Shown one piece after another: positions 22,374 to 31,597 of a stretch of DNA of 34,973 bases. Each line of letters begins with the position of its first letter. Position 1 is the first letter of the stretch. A program made the translations under genes and the position numbers. Location: positions 1 through 34,973 of the forward strand of contig JAKAWV010000026.1 in NCBI GenBank assembly GCA_021827205.1. The letters are read 5' to 3'. The notes under the pieces were generated by a model that saw nothing but the letters and a program-made list of their open reading frames with translations, made no database searches and was not told the DNA's origin. The stretch comes from Pseudomonadota bacterium (GTDB lineage Bacteria; Pseudomonadota; Gammaproteobacteria; Xanthomonadales; Rhodanobacteraceae).

Positions 22374-24743
22374 TCAGAACGGCAGTTTCAGGTCCACCCG
22401 CTGCGCCAGCAACTGCGCGCGGAAGGCCTCCTGGATGCGCTGCAACCCCTCGGGCGTGTCGGCGGCAAAGCGCAGCACCAGCACCGGCGTGGTGTTGGAA
22501 GCGCGCACCAGACCGAAGCCATCCGGCCAGTCCACGCGCACGCCGTCGAGCAGGCTGATGCGTCCGCCCTCGAAGCGTGCGTTGTGGCGGAACTGTTCGA
22601 TGAAGGCGTAGTGCTCGCCCTCGGCCAGCGCGATTTTCAGTTCCGGCGTGCTCACATCCCGCGGCAGCGCGGCGAGGATCGCCCCCGGCGCACGCCGTTC
22701 GGGGTCAGCGGCGAGGATTTCCAGCAGGCGCGCGGCGGCGTACATGCCGTCGTCGAAGCCGTACCAGCGCTCGCGGAAGAAGAAATGCCCGCTCATCTCG
22801 CCGGCCAGCGCGGCCTCGGTTTCGCGCATCTTGGCCTTGATCAGCGAGTGCCCGGTGCGCCACATCAGCGGCACGCCGCCATGGCGCAGGATCGCCGGCG
22901 CCAGATGCCCGGTGCACTTGACGTCGTAGATCACGACCGCGCCCGGATCGCGCGTCAGCACATCGGCCGCGAACAGCATCAGCAGGCGGTCCGGAAAAAT
23001 ATTCTCGCCGCCGGGCGTGACCACGCCGAGGCGGTCGCCATCGCCGTCGAAGGCCACGCCCAAGTCCGCGCCCATGCGCTTGACCGAGAGCATCAGGTCT
23101 TCGAGATTGCGCGGATCGGACGGATCGGGATGGTGATTGGGAAACGTGCCGTCCACCTCGCAGTACAGTGGAATGACCTCGGCGCCGATGGCCTGCAGCA
23201 ATTGCGGCGCGAACGCGCCGGGGATTCCGTTGCCGCAGTCGACCACGATTTTCAGCGGGCGCTCCAGTTGCACGTCGCCGCTGATGCGCTCGATGTAATC
23301 GGCGCCGACGTCCTGCTGGCGCAGGCCGCCGCCGTCCGCGCGCTTGAGACGGCCCTCGCTGATGCGCGCGTACAAATCCTGGATGGCGTCCTCGCTCAGC
23401 GTCTCGCCGCCCACGACGATCTTGAAGCCGTTGTACTCGGGCGGATTGTGGCTGCCGGTAACGGCCACGCCACAGCCGGTGTTGAGCAGGAAACCGGCGA
23501 AATACACCACCGGCGTGGGCACCGCGCCGAGGTCGATGACGTGGCAACCGGCATCGCGCAGGCCCTCGCCCAGCGCCGCCACCAACTCGGCGCCGGACAG
23601 GCGGCCGTCGCGGCCAATGACGATTTCGCCAAGATTTTTCTCGCGCATGACGTTGCCGATCGCCTGACCCAGCAGGCGCGCGATCTCTGCGGACAATTGC
23701 GTGCCGACCACGCCGCGGATGTCATAGGCGCGGAAAATGCTGCGATCCAGCGCCACCGGTGCGGCGCTGGCGGTAGGCGTGGGGGTGGCTGCCTTGGCCA
23801 CCACGGGGGCCTTGGGCGCGGTCTGTGGTTGCTCGCGCATGACATCAGCCAAGGTGGGTTCTCCAAAATGAAAAGAAGTCGCGCCGAAGACGCGCCGCCG
23901 CAACCACAGCAACACGATGCCGCCGCCGAATCCCAGCACCACCCAGAGCAGCGCCAGGGGCAGCGATTCGGTCAGCACCACGTAGTTGTTCGGCGGCAGC
24001 GCGCGCACGCTCAGCGCGCTGCCGGGCACCGGCAATCCGGCATCCTCGGCGCCGGGCTGGGCACTGCCGCCATGCGCCAGCAACAGCACGCCCTGCTGGC
24101 GCAGTTCGAGACGTCCACCGCGATGCGGCGCGGGCAGTGCATCGAAGCGCGCCTGCAGCAGCGTGAACGGGTATTCGATCCAGGCGTAGCCGAGCAGATG
24201 CGCGCCGTCCTGCAGTGGCGCGGCGAGGCCGAGGGTTTGCCGACCCGCGCTGCCGCGCACTTCGAAGCGCACCATCGCCGCGATGCTTTGCGCGCGCACC
24301 AGTTGCGCCGCCTTGGCATAGCCGAAGCGCGCGTAATCGGCGCGCAGCACTTCGTTGAGATCCGGCCCGAACAGCTCGATCCGGCTCGCTTGCGGCAGCA
24401 GCGCGTGCAGGCGCGCTTGCGCCGCGGCGCTGGAGCCGTTGCTCATGTCCGCCTGCACGGCGGGATCCTGCAGCGCCAGCGCGATCCGCTTGCGCAGGTC
24501 GGCGACGAGGCCGCCCAGATTTTGCGCCGCCTGCACGCGCGTCGGCGTCAGCGCGGCCACGGCTTGCTGCACCTGCCACAGCTCCCAGCTTTGCCAGGCC
24601 GCGAACAAACCGAACAACAGCGCCACGGTGGCGCCAGCCAGCGGCAACTCGCGGCGCCAGTCGAAGGTGCCGAGCAGCGCGCGCCAGCCGCGCGGCGGTC
24701 TGGCGGATGGATGCCGAGCTGATCGATTCTGCGCTGCCGTCAT
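22374..24743 (-). CDS. algC: Phosphomannomutase/phosphoglucomutase with membrane-anchored N-terminal domain, 789 aa
   Basis: The catalytic half starts near residue 333 (LDRSIFRAYDIRG) and has every hallmark of the alpha-D-phosphohexomutase family: the active Ser431 in TGSHNP, the metal loop DGDGDRLG (about 563-570), the sugar loop GEMSGH and the phosphate-binding RASNTTP. It interconverts 1- and 6-phosphates of mannose and glucose, supplying GDP-mannose and UDP-glucose for LPS and exopolysaccharide. The first 330 residues are an extension with a membrane helix at about 33-55, a periplasm-sized soluble segment, and a second helix at about 260-282, then a Pro/Ala-rich linker. From memory such extensions occur in other Xanthomonadales. 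It is the last gene of coaBC-dut-algC. The sequence shows no lesion. It could feed the polymer made by the cluster at 8-15 kb, which is inference. Confidence 0.93.
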   Translation of the reverse strand: MTAAQNRSARHPSARPPRGWRALLGTFDWRRELPLAGATVALLFGLFAAWQSWELWQVQQAVAALTPTRVQAAQNLGGLVADLRKRIALALQDPAVQADMSNGSSAAAQARLHALLPQASRIELFGPDLNEVLRADYARFGYAKAAQLVRAQSIAAMVRFEVRGSAGRQTLGLAAPLQDGAHLLGYAWIEYPFTLLQARFDALPAPHRGGRLELRQQGVLLLAHGGSAQPGAEDAGLPVPGSALSVRALPPNNYVVLTESLPLALLWVVLGFGGGIVLLWLRRRVFGATSFHFGEPTLADVMREQPQTAPKAPVVAKAATPTPTASAAPVALDRSIFRAYDIRGVVGTQLSAEIARLLGQAIGNVMREKNLGEIVIGRDGRLSGAELVAALGEGLRDAGCHVIDLGAVPTPVVYFAGFLLNTGCGVAVTGSHNPPEYNGFKIVVGGETLSEDAIQDLYARISEGRLKRADGGGLRQQDVGADYIERISGDVQLERPLKIVVDCGNGIPGAFAPQLLQAIGAEVIPLYCEVDGTFPNHHPDPSDPRNLEDLMLSVKRMGADLGVAFDGDGDRLGVVTPGGENIFPDRLLMLFAADVLTRDPGAVVIYDVKCTGHLAPAILRHGGVPLMWRTGHSLIKAKMRETEAALAGEMSGHFFFRERWYGFDDGMYAAARLLEILAADPERRAPGAILAALPRDVSTPELKIALAEGEHYAFIEQFRHNARFEGGRISLLDGVRVDWPDGFGLVRASNTTPVLVLRFAADTPEGLQRIQEAFRAQLLAQRVDLKLPF

Positions 24744-24838
24744 GCGCCTCGTCCCCGCGCCAAGCCGAAGGTCGAGACAGTGCCGTCCCGCGCTGTCTCG
24801 CTATCGTGAGTCCGGCACAGGTCCGTACTCACTCCCGC

Positions 24839-24867
24839 CGGATCAAGGTGCTTGCGCGCTTGATCCG
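24839..24867. terminator. Hairpin between dut and algC
   Basis: cggatcaag (24839-24847) and cttgatccg (24859-24867) form a perfect 9-bp stem with an 11-base loop in the 174-base dut-algC gap. It may terminate or attenuate dut transcription on the minus strand; there is no clear T-run. Confidence 0.4.
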
Positions 24868-24917
24868 CGTACCGGGCATCCACGCCCGCTGTCAGTGAAG
24901 TGTTTTTCGACACCCCG

Positions 24918-25373
24918 CTAACCCGTGCCCGTCGAACCGAAACCGCCCGTTCCGCGCATGCTGGGGGCGAATTCCGTCACCGGCACCAGTTGCGCCTGCG
25001 CCACTGGCTGCAGCAGCAACTGCGCGATGCGATCCCCCGGCGCGATGGTAAACGCCGCCTGCCCGCGGTTCCAGCACGAAATCATCAGCGGACCCTGGTA
25101 ATCGGCGTCGATCAGGCCGACCAGATTGCCCAGCACCAGACCGTGTTGGTGGCCCAGGCCCGAGCGCGGCAGGATCAGCGCGCACCAGCCCGGATCGCCG
25201 ATGTGCAGCGCCAGCCCGGTGGGTACCAGCGCGGCGGCGCCCGGCTCGAGCGTGAGCGCTGTTTCGGGCGCGGCGCGCAAGTCCATGGCCGCGCTGCCCG
25301 GCGTGGCATACGCGGGCAGCGGAATGCTGACGCCGAGGCGCGCATCGAGCACGCGATATCGCACTGCGATCAT
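24918..25373 (-). CDS. dut: dUTP diphosphatase, 151 aa
   Basis: This homotrimeric enzyme hydrolyses dUTP to dUMP and PPi, keeping uracil out of DNA and providing dUMP for thymidylate synthesis. All five conserved motifs are visible in order: [31 protein letters not shown] (with the catalytic Asp), PGDRIAQL and the C-terminal [10 protein letters not shown] arm. The length is typical. ATG 25373 overlaps the coaBC stop by ATGA, so the two are translationally coupled. Confidence 0.97.
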   Translation of the reverse strand: MIAVRYRVLDARLGVSIPLPAYATPGSAAMDLRAAPETALTLEPGAAALVPTGLALHIGDPGWCALILPRSGLGHQHGLVLGNLVGLIDADYQGPLMISCWNRGQAAFTIAPGDRIAQLLLQPVAQAQLVPVTEFAPSMRGTGGFGSTGTG

Positions 25374-26608
25374 GGTGTGACATCCGTTCGCGCCGCGCGG
25401 CGCGCGGCGATCAGCGTCACCAGTTCGCGCGCCAGCGTGGCCTTGTCGGCGCGCGCCAGCTCGTGCTGGCCGCCGTGCCAGAACACGCTGAGCGCGTTGT
25501 CCGCGGTTTCGATGCCGCGGCCGGCGCCGACGACATTGGCGGCGATCAGATCCGCGCTCTTGCGCCGCAGCTTGGCGCGCGCGTGGGCTTCGAGCTGCTC
25601 GGTCTCGGCGGCGAAGCCGACCAGGAATGGTTTGGGGCGCAGCGCCGCCAGCGCGGCGAGGATGTCGGGATTCTCGATCAGTTCCAGTATCAACGGGCCG
25701 CCGTGTTTCTTGAGCTTGTGCGCGCTGACCTGCGCCGGGCGGTAATCGGCCACGGCGGCGGCGGCGATCACGATGTCGGCATTGACTGCTGCTTGCAGCA
25801 TGGCGGCGTGCATCTGCAGCGCGCTGCGCACATCCACGCGTCGCGCCACGCCGGGTGGCGTGGCCAGGCTGACCGGGCCAGCCACCAGCGTCACCTCGGC
25901 GCCGGCCTGCGCGGCGGCGGCGGCGATCGCGAAACCCATGCGCCCGGAGCTGCGGTTGCCCAGATAGCGCACCGGATCGAGGTCTTCGCAAGTCGGCCCG
26001 GCGCTGACCAGCACGTGCAAGCCTTGCAGCGCGGGCGCCGTCGCGTCCGCGGCCGATTGATTCAGCGCCTCATCCAGCGCGGTGACGATGGCGTCGGGCT
26101 CGAGCATGCGCCCGTCGCCCGTCTCGCCACAGGCCTGCGCGCCGCTGGCCGGGCCGAGCACGTGAGCGCCACGCGCCTGCAGCAGCGCGAGGTTGGCCTG
26201 CGTGGCCGGGTGTGCCCACATCAGCCGATTCATCGCCGGCGCCAGCACCAGCGGGCGGTCGCTGGCCAGACACAGCGTGCTGAGCAAATCGTCGGCCAGA
26301 CCGTGCGCCAGACGCGCCAGCGTGCGCGCGCTGGCCGGCGCGATCAGGATCAACTCGGCCCAGCGCGCCAGCTCGATGTGACCCATCGCGGCTTCGGCGG
26401 CGGCATCCCACAGACCGCTGCGCACCGGCTGCCCGGATAGCGCCTGAAACGTGGTCGCGGTGACAAAGCGCTCGGCGTTGGCGGTGAGCACCACGCGCAC
26501 CTCGACCTCGCGCGCGCGCAGGCGCCGCACCAGCTCGCAAGACTTGTACGCGGCGATGCCGCCGCTGACGCCCAGCAGCACGCGGCGCGGGCCGCGCCAG
26601 GCGCTCAT
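25370..26608 (-). CDS. coaBC: Bifunctional CoaBC (phosphopantothenoylcysteine synthetase/decarboxylase), 412 aa
   Basis: Two successive steps of coenzyme A synthesis are carried out: CTP-dependent joining of phosphopantothenate with cysteine (CoaB) and FMN-dependent decarboxylation (CoaC). The N-terminal CoaC domain has [14 protein letters not shown], the catalytic His in [18 protein letters not shown] and the substrate-flap [10 protein letters not shown]. The C-terminal CoaB domain has [20 protein letters not shown] and [21 protein letters not shown] start at ATG 26608 ([17 protein letters not shown]). An upstream extension to 26761 is Arg/His-rich and repeats PHDRPHDRP, which comes from a tandem DNA repeat rather than real protein. 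Confidence 0.95.
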   Translation of the reverse strand: MSAWRGPRRVLLGVSGGIAAYKSCELVRRLRAREVEVRVVLTANAERFVTATTFQALSGQPVRSGLWDAAAEAAMGHIELARWAELILIAPASARTLARLAHGLADDLLSTLCLASDRPLVLAPAMNRLMWAHPATQANLALLQARGAHVLGPASGAQACGETGDGRMLEPDAIVTALDEALNQSAADATAPALQGLHVLVSAGPTCEDLDPVRYLGNRSSGRMGFAIAAAAAQAGAEVTLVAGPVSLATPPGVARRVDVRSALQMHAAMLQAAVNADIVIAAAAVADYRPAQVSAHKLKKHGGPLILELIENPDILAALAALRPKPFLVGFAAETEQLEAHARAKLRRKSADLIAANVVGAGRGIETADNALSVFWHGGQHELARADKATLARELVTLIAARRAARTDVTP

Positions 26609-26653
26609 GGCGCCAACCCCGCGGCGCGGGAATCGCATCGGGGCAGCACGACC

Positions 26654-26687
26654 ATGTGGGCGATCATGTGGGCGATCATGTGGGCGG
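26654..26687. repeat. 12-bp tandem repeat between coaBC and radC
   Basis: atgtgggcgatc is repeated at 26654-26665 and 26666-26677, with a third copy begun at 26678-26687. It lies in the divergent coaBC-radC intergenic region of 167 bases and could affect either promoter. Confidence 0.8.
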
Positions 26688-26775
26688 AACCCGACAGCCG
26701 GCAAAGTGGAGAGCTTACCGGATGCGCGGGCGTCGGCCGCTGCGCGCCGCGTCACGGCCACGCCATGCTGGCGTC

Positions 26776-27444
26776 ATGAGCATACGCGACTGGCCCGAGG
26801 ATTCCCGCCCGCGCGAGCGTCTGCTGCGCACGGGCGCCGCCAACCTGGCTCCGGCCGAACTGGTCGCGGTGCTGCTGGGACAGGGCGTGCGCGGCGCCAG
26901 CGCGGTGGAACTGGGACAGCGCCTGCTGGCGCGCGCCGGCAGCGTCTCGGCCTTGCTCAATGCGCCGGAAACCTGCCGCATGCCTGGTCTCGGTCCAGCC
27001 AAGCGCGCGCGCCTGCTCGCCGCACTGGAGCTGGCGCGGCGTTGTCTGGGCGAGGAACTGGCCGCGCGTCCGGCGTTGAGCAGCCCCGGTGACAGCGCCG
27101 CCTTCCTGCGCGCGCAACTGCGCGATCGCGCCTACGAAGTATTCGCCTGTCTGTTCCTGGACAACCGCCACCGCGTGCTCGCTTTCGAGGAACTGTTCCG
27201 CGGCACGCTGGATGGCGCCAGCGTGCCGCCGCGCGAGGTGGTGCGCGCCTGTCTGCGCCACAACGCGGCCGCGGTGATCCTGGCGCACAACCATCCCTCC
27301 GGCGTGGCCGAGCCCAGCGCCGCCGACGTGGCGCTGACGCAAACGCTGAAACAGGCGCTGGATCTGATCGGCGTGCGCGTGCTCGATCATCTGGTCATCG
27401 GCAGTGGCGCACCGGTCTCGCTGTGCCAGCGCGGGCTGTGCTGA
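26776..27444 (+). CDS. radC: RadC family JAMM/MPN-domain protein, 222 aa
   Basis: An N-terminal helix-hairpin-helix (RMPGLGPAKRARLLAALELA, about residues 74-94) precedes the MPN+ metalloprotease-like domain with HNHPSG, then AEPSAADVALT, the full JAMM zinc-binding signature. The length is standard. Although named for an old radiation phenotype, RadC's biochemical role in DNA metabolism is unsettled. ATG 26776 fits the family start (MSIRDWPEDSRPRERLL). It is divergent from coaBC. Confidence 0.95.
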   Translation: MSIRDWPEDSRPRERLLRTGAANLAPAELVAVLLGQGVRGASAVELGQRLLARAGSVSALLNAPETCRMPGLGPAKRARLLAALELARRCLGEELAARPALSSPGDSAAFLRAQLRDRAYEVFACLFLDNRHRVLAFEELFRGTLDGASVPPREVVRACLRHNAAAVILAHNHPSGVAEPSAADVALTQTLKQALDLIGVRVLDHLVIGSGAPVSLCQRGLC

Positions 27445-27468
27445 TTGGCGCGCGGTATCGTCTGGGCG

Positions 27469-27503
27469 CACAAAAGAAACGGCGCGGCTGCAAGCGCCGC
27501 GCC
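27469..27503 (-). terminator. Intrinsic terminator for the DUF929 gene
   Basis: ggcgcggc-tgcaagc-gccgcgcc at 27481-27503 is a perfect 8-bp G+C stem. On the minus strand it is followed by gtttcttttgtg (27480-27469), a T-rich tail, so it suits the minus-strand gene ending at 27615. It also lies 36 bases beyond radC. Confidence 0.65.
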
Positions 27504-27614
27504 GGAGGTGATCCGCACCCAAGATAATTGCCCCATGCTGGCCCGTGGAGAGGATCGGTCAGCCCGTGCAAAGTAACCGGGCGCGATGACGCTGACGTGA
27601 CGGCCGGCGCGCGG

Positions 27615-28439
27615 CTAGCGCGCCATGATCCCGCCGCGGTCGGACAGCCCCGCGTTCGCAGCGACCACGCCGGGCGCCGCGCAGACGCGCGCCGGTTGGT
27701 TGCCATCGATACGGCAGATCGCGGCGCTGAACGCGTTGACCTGCGGCATGATCTGCGCGAACAGCGCGCTGCGCGGATCGGCCAGCTGCGCGCCGATCTG
27801 CTCCCAAGTCATGCCCTGCAGGCTGGCCGGCGAGATCATCGGCTGGGTGAGCAGGTAGGCGCCGTTGAGATAGACAAACGGAATGCCGTAGCTGAACCGC
27901 ACATATGGCGGCACATCGAAGGTCTTGAACACCTGCGCCGCCTGCGCGGTCATCGGCATCAACTTCTGCTGCTCGCGATTGGCCGTTTCGATGGCCTGAA
28001 AACGCAGATGCGGGCTGTTGAAATGCGCGAACTGGAAGGTGAAGGTCGCCGTGTTGGCGAACACATCGTCGGCCGAGGACAGCATGTAACTCACACCCGA
28101 CAATCGACCGAAACGCAGCAGGGTCAACGCCAGCCCCCAGCGCTGCGCGGCGCAGTAAGGGCAGTAGTCGGCGCCGATATACAGCAGCACCGGCGGCTTG
28201 CCCAGATTTGGCCCCTGAATGGCCTTGATGTAGCTGGCAGCCGGGCGCTGCGTGCTGCGCAAGCCCGCCACGCTGGCGCGTTCGAGTTGCTGCATGAGCG
28301 CCGGCGCAACCGGGTGGCCCAGCTTGGCCGCGAGCGCCGGGGGCGTGCCGGGCAGAAGTTGGGCATAACCGACACGCGCATGGGCAAGCCCCGCCAGCGC
28401 GACAACAAGCGTGAGACCAAAACGCAGGATTCTCGACAT
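27615..28439 (-). CDS. Exported DUF929 thioredoxin-like protein, 274 aa
   Basis: A signal peptide (LTLVVALAGLAHARVGYAQ) starts the protein. The core carries LLYIGADYCPYCAAQRWGLA with a Cys-Pro-Tyr-Cys pair (93-96) in a thioredoxin-like strand-helix setting, then LRFGRLSGVSYMLSSADDVF. This is the DUF929 signature, from memory first described in Sulfolobales and found in scattered bacteria. The C-terminal region has GIPFVYLNGAYLLTQPM, the cis-Pro strand of the fold. It probably acts as a periplasmic thiol oxidoreductase or redox sensor. Start ATG 28439 is preceded by GAAGAG. It stands alone, with its own terminator. What it oxidises or reduces is unknown. Confidence 0.8.
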   Translation of the reverse strand: MSRILRFGLTLVVALAGLAHARVGYAQLLPGTPPALAAKLGHPVAPALMQQLERASVAGLRSTQRPAASYIKAIQGPNLGKPPVLLYIGADYCPYCAAQRWGLALTLLRFGRLSGVSYMLSSADDVFANTATFTFQFAHFNSPHLRFQAIETANREQQKLMPMTAQAAQVFKTFDVPPYVRFSYGIPFVYLNGAYLLTQPMISPASLQGMTWEQIGAQLADPRSALFAQIMPQVNAFSAAICRIDGNQPARVCAAPGVVAANAGLSDRGGIMAR

Positions 28440-28767
28440 GATCGACTCTTCGTGTGGGCGCGGTGGCAGGCGCGCCGTTCCAATCCCGGGATTGTCCAGC
28501 CTTGGGTTGGACAGCAACACGCGTGCAAAGTGCGGCAATCCGGATTGCGCGCGGGCTGGTGATCGAGAAATCATGCTCCGCACATGTTTGCAACGCGGGC
28601 AATGCAGCGCCGCGACCAGCGCGTCCATGCCACCATCCGGTTGAACTCCGCGCGCGGCGTGGCCAAGTGGGCGTGGTGAATCTCGGACGCCGAATCTGGG
28701 CAACAGCGGCCTGGTCGGCAGCAGCCGGTTCGCGGCGGTCAGCCAGCCGGATATCGAATTCCGACCG
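28440..28767. other. 328-base gene-free stretch
   Basis: I find no gene here. It presumably holds the promoter of the DUF929 gene (minus strand, near 28440-28500) and the 3' end of the MFS gene transcript. I see no clear terminator or repeat. Confidence 0.4.
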
Positions 28768-30504
28768 TCAGTGCTCGTTGTGGACGTATCGACTACCGCG
28801 CGACCACGATGCGGCCGCGGCGATCAGGCACACCACGGCCGCGAAACTGAATGCCTCGGCGAGGCCGGCATGGAATGGCCGAGAAATCAGATTGGAAAAA
28901 TATGAGTGCCCGGTCAACGCCATGCGGTTGGCGGGCGAAAGCTGATCCAGCACGCCCGCGCCAAGCAGCGTTCGGATCGGGTTGTAGCCGAGGAATGCCG
29001 CGAACAGGATCGAGACCGGTGGCAGCGCGCCGACCCGCCTGGCGGCGGTTGCGGATACACCGTGTTGCATCAGGCCTTGCACCAGGGTGGTCGACAGGGT
29101 CGTCGCAAGTCCGATGATCATCAGCGTGAAGAAAATTCCGATCGAAAGCACCTGGGCCGAGTTCTGGAAGGTTGAATTCATGCCCCCCCCGGCGCCGCGG
29201 TCGCGTGCGGGAAGGCTGTTCATGACGGCCGCCCGGTTGGGCGCGGCGAAAGCGCCCATGGACAGCCCGCTGAACATGAGGATCGCGGCGAACGCCGCGT
29301 AGTTGAAGTCGATGGGCAGCAGCAGCAGCAACAGGAAACTGGCGGCGGCTCCGAGCATGCCGCCGGTGGCGAAATAGCGCGCACCCAGGCGATCGGACAG
29401 GTAACCCGAGAGTGGCCCCGAAAGCAGGAATCCCACGGTCAACGGCAGCATGAAAATGCCTGCCCACAGCGGCGTGCGCGCGAAGCTGTAGCCGTGCAAG
29501 GGAAGCCAGATGCCCTGCAGCCAGATGATGAGCATGAACATCAGACCGCCGCGGCCGATGGCTGACAGGAATGTCGAGAGCGTGCCGAAAGTGAACGCCT
29601 TGATCTTGAACAGCGGGAACCGGAACATCGGGTCGGTCACGCGGGTTTCGACGATGGCGAAAGCGACCAGCGACGCCACGCCCGCCGCCAGCAGGGAAAT
29701 GACCGGTGCACTGATCCAGCCCATGGCATTTCCGTTGGCCGGTTCGATACCCAACGTGACTCCGATCATGATCAGGATCAGCCCGGCGGCGAACGCGATG
29801 TTGCCAGCCCAGTCGATCCGGGCGCGATGGCGTTGCCCGAGTTCTTTCAGCTTCAAGTACGACCAGATGGTCCCGAACAGTCCGAACGGCACCGACACCA
29901 GAAACACCAGCCGCCAGTCGATGGCGGCCAGTACGCCGCCGAGGATCAGGCCGATGAAGGAACCGCTGATAGCGGCGATGTTGTTGATGCCCAGCGCCAG
30001 ACCGCGTTGGTCGGGCGGGAACGCGTCGGTCAGGATGGCCGCGGAGTTGGCGATCAGGAACGCCGCGCCGATGCCCTGGAAGATGCGGCCGACGATCAGC
30101 CAATCGGCTCCGGCGCGCGCCGTGAAAGGATCGAGCGCCAGCAGCAGCGAGGCCACGGTGAACACGACGAAGCCGAGGTTGTACATCTTCACGCGCCCGA
30201 ACATGTCGCCCAGGCGCCCGAGGCTCACCACCAACACGCTGCTCACGATGAGAAAACCGAGGATCATCCACAGCAGATAAAACGTGTTGCCCGGATCAAG
30301 CGGATTCAATTGGATGCCGCGAAAAATCTCGGGCATGGCGATCAGCATGATCGACGAGTCGATGGTCGCCAGCAGCACCGCGATGGTGGTGTTGGACAGC
30401 GCCAGCCACTTGTAGTGCGGGGAGATGCCTGCCGAACTTGATGATGCTGACATTGAAACCGCGATGTCGACCTGCGGTCGATGCGCGGCGGAGCGGTGAG
30501 TCAT
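28768..30504 (-). CDS. MFS drug/proton antiporter, DHA2-like (14 TM), 578 aa
   Basis: The protein has many hydrophobic helices over its whole length, consistent with a 14-helix MFS antiporter. TM1 carries LLATIDSSIMLIAMPEI (the D1 motif of DHA2 pumps), loop 2-3 carries GRLGDMFGRVKMYNLG (motif A), and TM5 carries GINNIAAISGSFIGLILGG (motif C, antiporters). It would expel drugs or toxic organic compounds by proton exchange. The start at 30504 overlaps the preceding gene by ATGA; Met at 30453 is an alternative. It is the last gene of marR-isochorismatase-MFS, a resistance layout. Confidence 0.92.
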   Translation of the reverse strand: MTHRSAAHRPQVDIAVSMSASSSSAGISPHYKWLALSNTTIAVLLATIDSSIMLIAMPEIFRGIQLNPLDPGNTFYLLWMILGFLIVSSVLVVSLGRLGDMFGRVKMYNLGFVVFTVASLLLALDPFTARAGADWLIVGRIFQGIGAAFLIANSAAILTDAFPPDQRGLALGINNIAAISGSFIGLILGGVLAAIDWRLVFLVSVPFGLFGTIWSYLKLKELGQRHRARIDWAGNIAFAAGLILIMIGVTLGIEPANGNAMGWISAPVISLLAAGVASLVAFAIVETRVTDPMFRFPLFKIKAFTFGTLSTFLSAIGRGGLMFMLIIWLQGIWLPLHGYSFARTPLWAGIFMLPLTVGFLLSGPLSGYLSDRLGARYFATGGMLGAAASFLLLLLLPIDFNYAAFAAILMFSGLSMGAFAAPNRAAVMNSLPARDRGAGGGMNSTFQNSAQVLSIGIFFTLMIIGLATTLSTTLVQGLMQHGVSATAARRVGALPPVSILFAAFLGYNPIRTLLGAGVLDQLSPANRMALTGHSYFSNLISRPFHAGLAEAFSFAAVVCLIAAAASWSRGSRYVHNEH

Positions 30505-31076
30505 CGGGCGCGCCGGGGATGGCTTTGGGCGAGGAGATCGATGATCTCCCGGGTCGTGCCGGTTTCGCCCAGCCGCGGGAAAATGCGCGTGACGCTGTTG
30601 AGGTGCGCCTCGGGGCTCATGTCGGTCATGGCGTCGATGGCGAGGGCGACGTTGAATCCGTGCTCATGGGCTTGGCGCGCGGTGGACTCGACGCCGATGC
30701 TGGTAGCGACACCGGCGATCACGACCTGCGTCACGCCCAGCTTCTTCAGGTGCTCCGCGAGGTCCGTGCCGGTGAACGCGCCCCACGTGCGCTTGGTCAC
30801 CGCGTGGTCTTGCGGCCGCCGGTCGAGCTCGGCGACGAGATCGGCCCAGTCGTCGGGAAGCTCGCCCAGGCGGCGCGCCTGTTCGGTCCGGCCCGGCGCG
30901 CCGCCGGCCACGTTGACCAGCACCACCGGCAGATCGTGGCCGCGGAATACATCGGCCAACGCGCGGGCGTGCTTCACGACCGCCGCGACCGGATGCGCGG
31001 TGGGCAGCGCGACGATGCCTTTTTGCAGATCGATGACGACCAGCGCGGTCTTCGCGTCAAGCGTGGTGAGGGCCAT
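30501..31076 (-). CDS. Isochorismatase-like hydrolase lacking the catalytic cysteine, 191 aa
   Basis: The Rossmann-like fold of isochorismatase-family hydrolases is evident: ALVVIDLQKGIVALP with the active Asp, HAVTKRTWGAFTGTDL with the active Lys, and VVIAGVATSIGVESTARQAH. In amidohydrolase members of the family the last segment holds a nucleophilic Cys (GxxTDxCV). Here the position is a small non-Cys residue (TSIGV), as in true isochorismatases and a subgroup often found next to MFS pumps. It may hydrolyse a substrate without a thioester intermediate. It is coupled to the MFS gene by ATGA and lies 62 bases after marR. The substrate is unknown. Confidence 0.85.
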   Translation of the reverse strand: MALTTLDAKTALVVIDLQKGIVALPTAHPVAAVVKHARALADVFRGHDLPVVLVNVAGGAPGRTEQARRLGELPDDWADLVAELDRRPQDHAVTKRTWGAFTGTDLAEHLKKLGVTQVVIAGVATSIGVESTARQAHEHGFNVALAIDAMTDMSPEAHLNSVTRIFPRLGETGTTREIIDLLAQSHPRRAR

Positions 31077-31138
31077 GTTGTTCTCCTGCGGGTGATCGGG
31101 ACTGCGGCGAGCCGGGAATGGGGGCCAGCGGCGTTTGC

Positions 31139-31591
31139 CTACGAATCGACGAGGCGTTTGAGCAGTTCGACGGCGTTCGCCAGTTCTTTTTGCTCCGCTG
31201 TCGCGAGGTTTGTTCGAATGGCACGGAACAACCAGTCCTCCCGTGCCGCGCGGTTGGCCTTGATCATTTCCCGGCAGGCCGGCGTGAGCGACAAAATGGT
31301 TTGCCGACCATCGGCCGGGTCCGCTGCACCATGCACGAGTCCGGCCTCCTGGAGGACGGCAACAGTGGCGCCCATGGATTGCGGCCGCACACCCTCGGCC
31401 CGAGCGAGGGTTGTCACCGTGGCCGGGCCGTCGCGCTCCAGACGACCGAGCACGGACATCTGCGACCAGGTGAAATCTCCCGGCTGCGCCTGTTCACGCA
31501 GCCGTCGGATCAGTTTGCCAACCACAACGCGCAATTCCCCCGCCACTGCTACGGCACGCGCGGTCTCGGGATCGTTTGGCGGCGCGTTCAT
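31139..31591 (-). CDS. MarR-family transcriptional regulator, 150 aa
   Basis: A winged helix-turn-helix protein: FTWSQMSVLGRLERDGPATV, TTLARAEGVRPQSMGATVAV (recognition helix) and the wing LVHGAADPADGRQTILSLTP, with helices at both ends for dimerisation. MarR repressors release DNA on binding small phenolic or lipophilic ligands. First in the minus-strand operon with the hydrolase and MFS genes, it most likely represses that operon and itself. Confidence 0.92.
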   Translation of the reverse strand: MNAPPNDPETARAVAVAGELRVVVGKLIRRLREQAQPGDFTWSQMSVLGRLERDGPATVTTLARAEGVRPQSMGATVAVLQEAGLVHGAADPADGRQTILSLTPACREMIKANRAAREDWLFRAIRTNLATAEQKELANAVELLKRLVDS

Positions 31592-31597
31592 ATGCGA

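Noticed and set aside
22584-24722. 712-codon plus-strand open frame opposite algC
   Set aside because: It is antisense to a well-supported phosphohexomutase, is Gln/Arg/Ala/His-rich and has no domain; it is a product of high G+C content.
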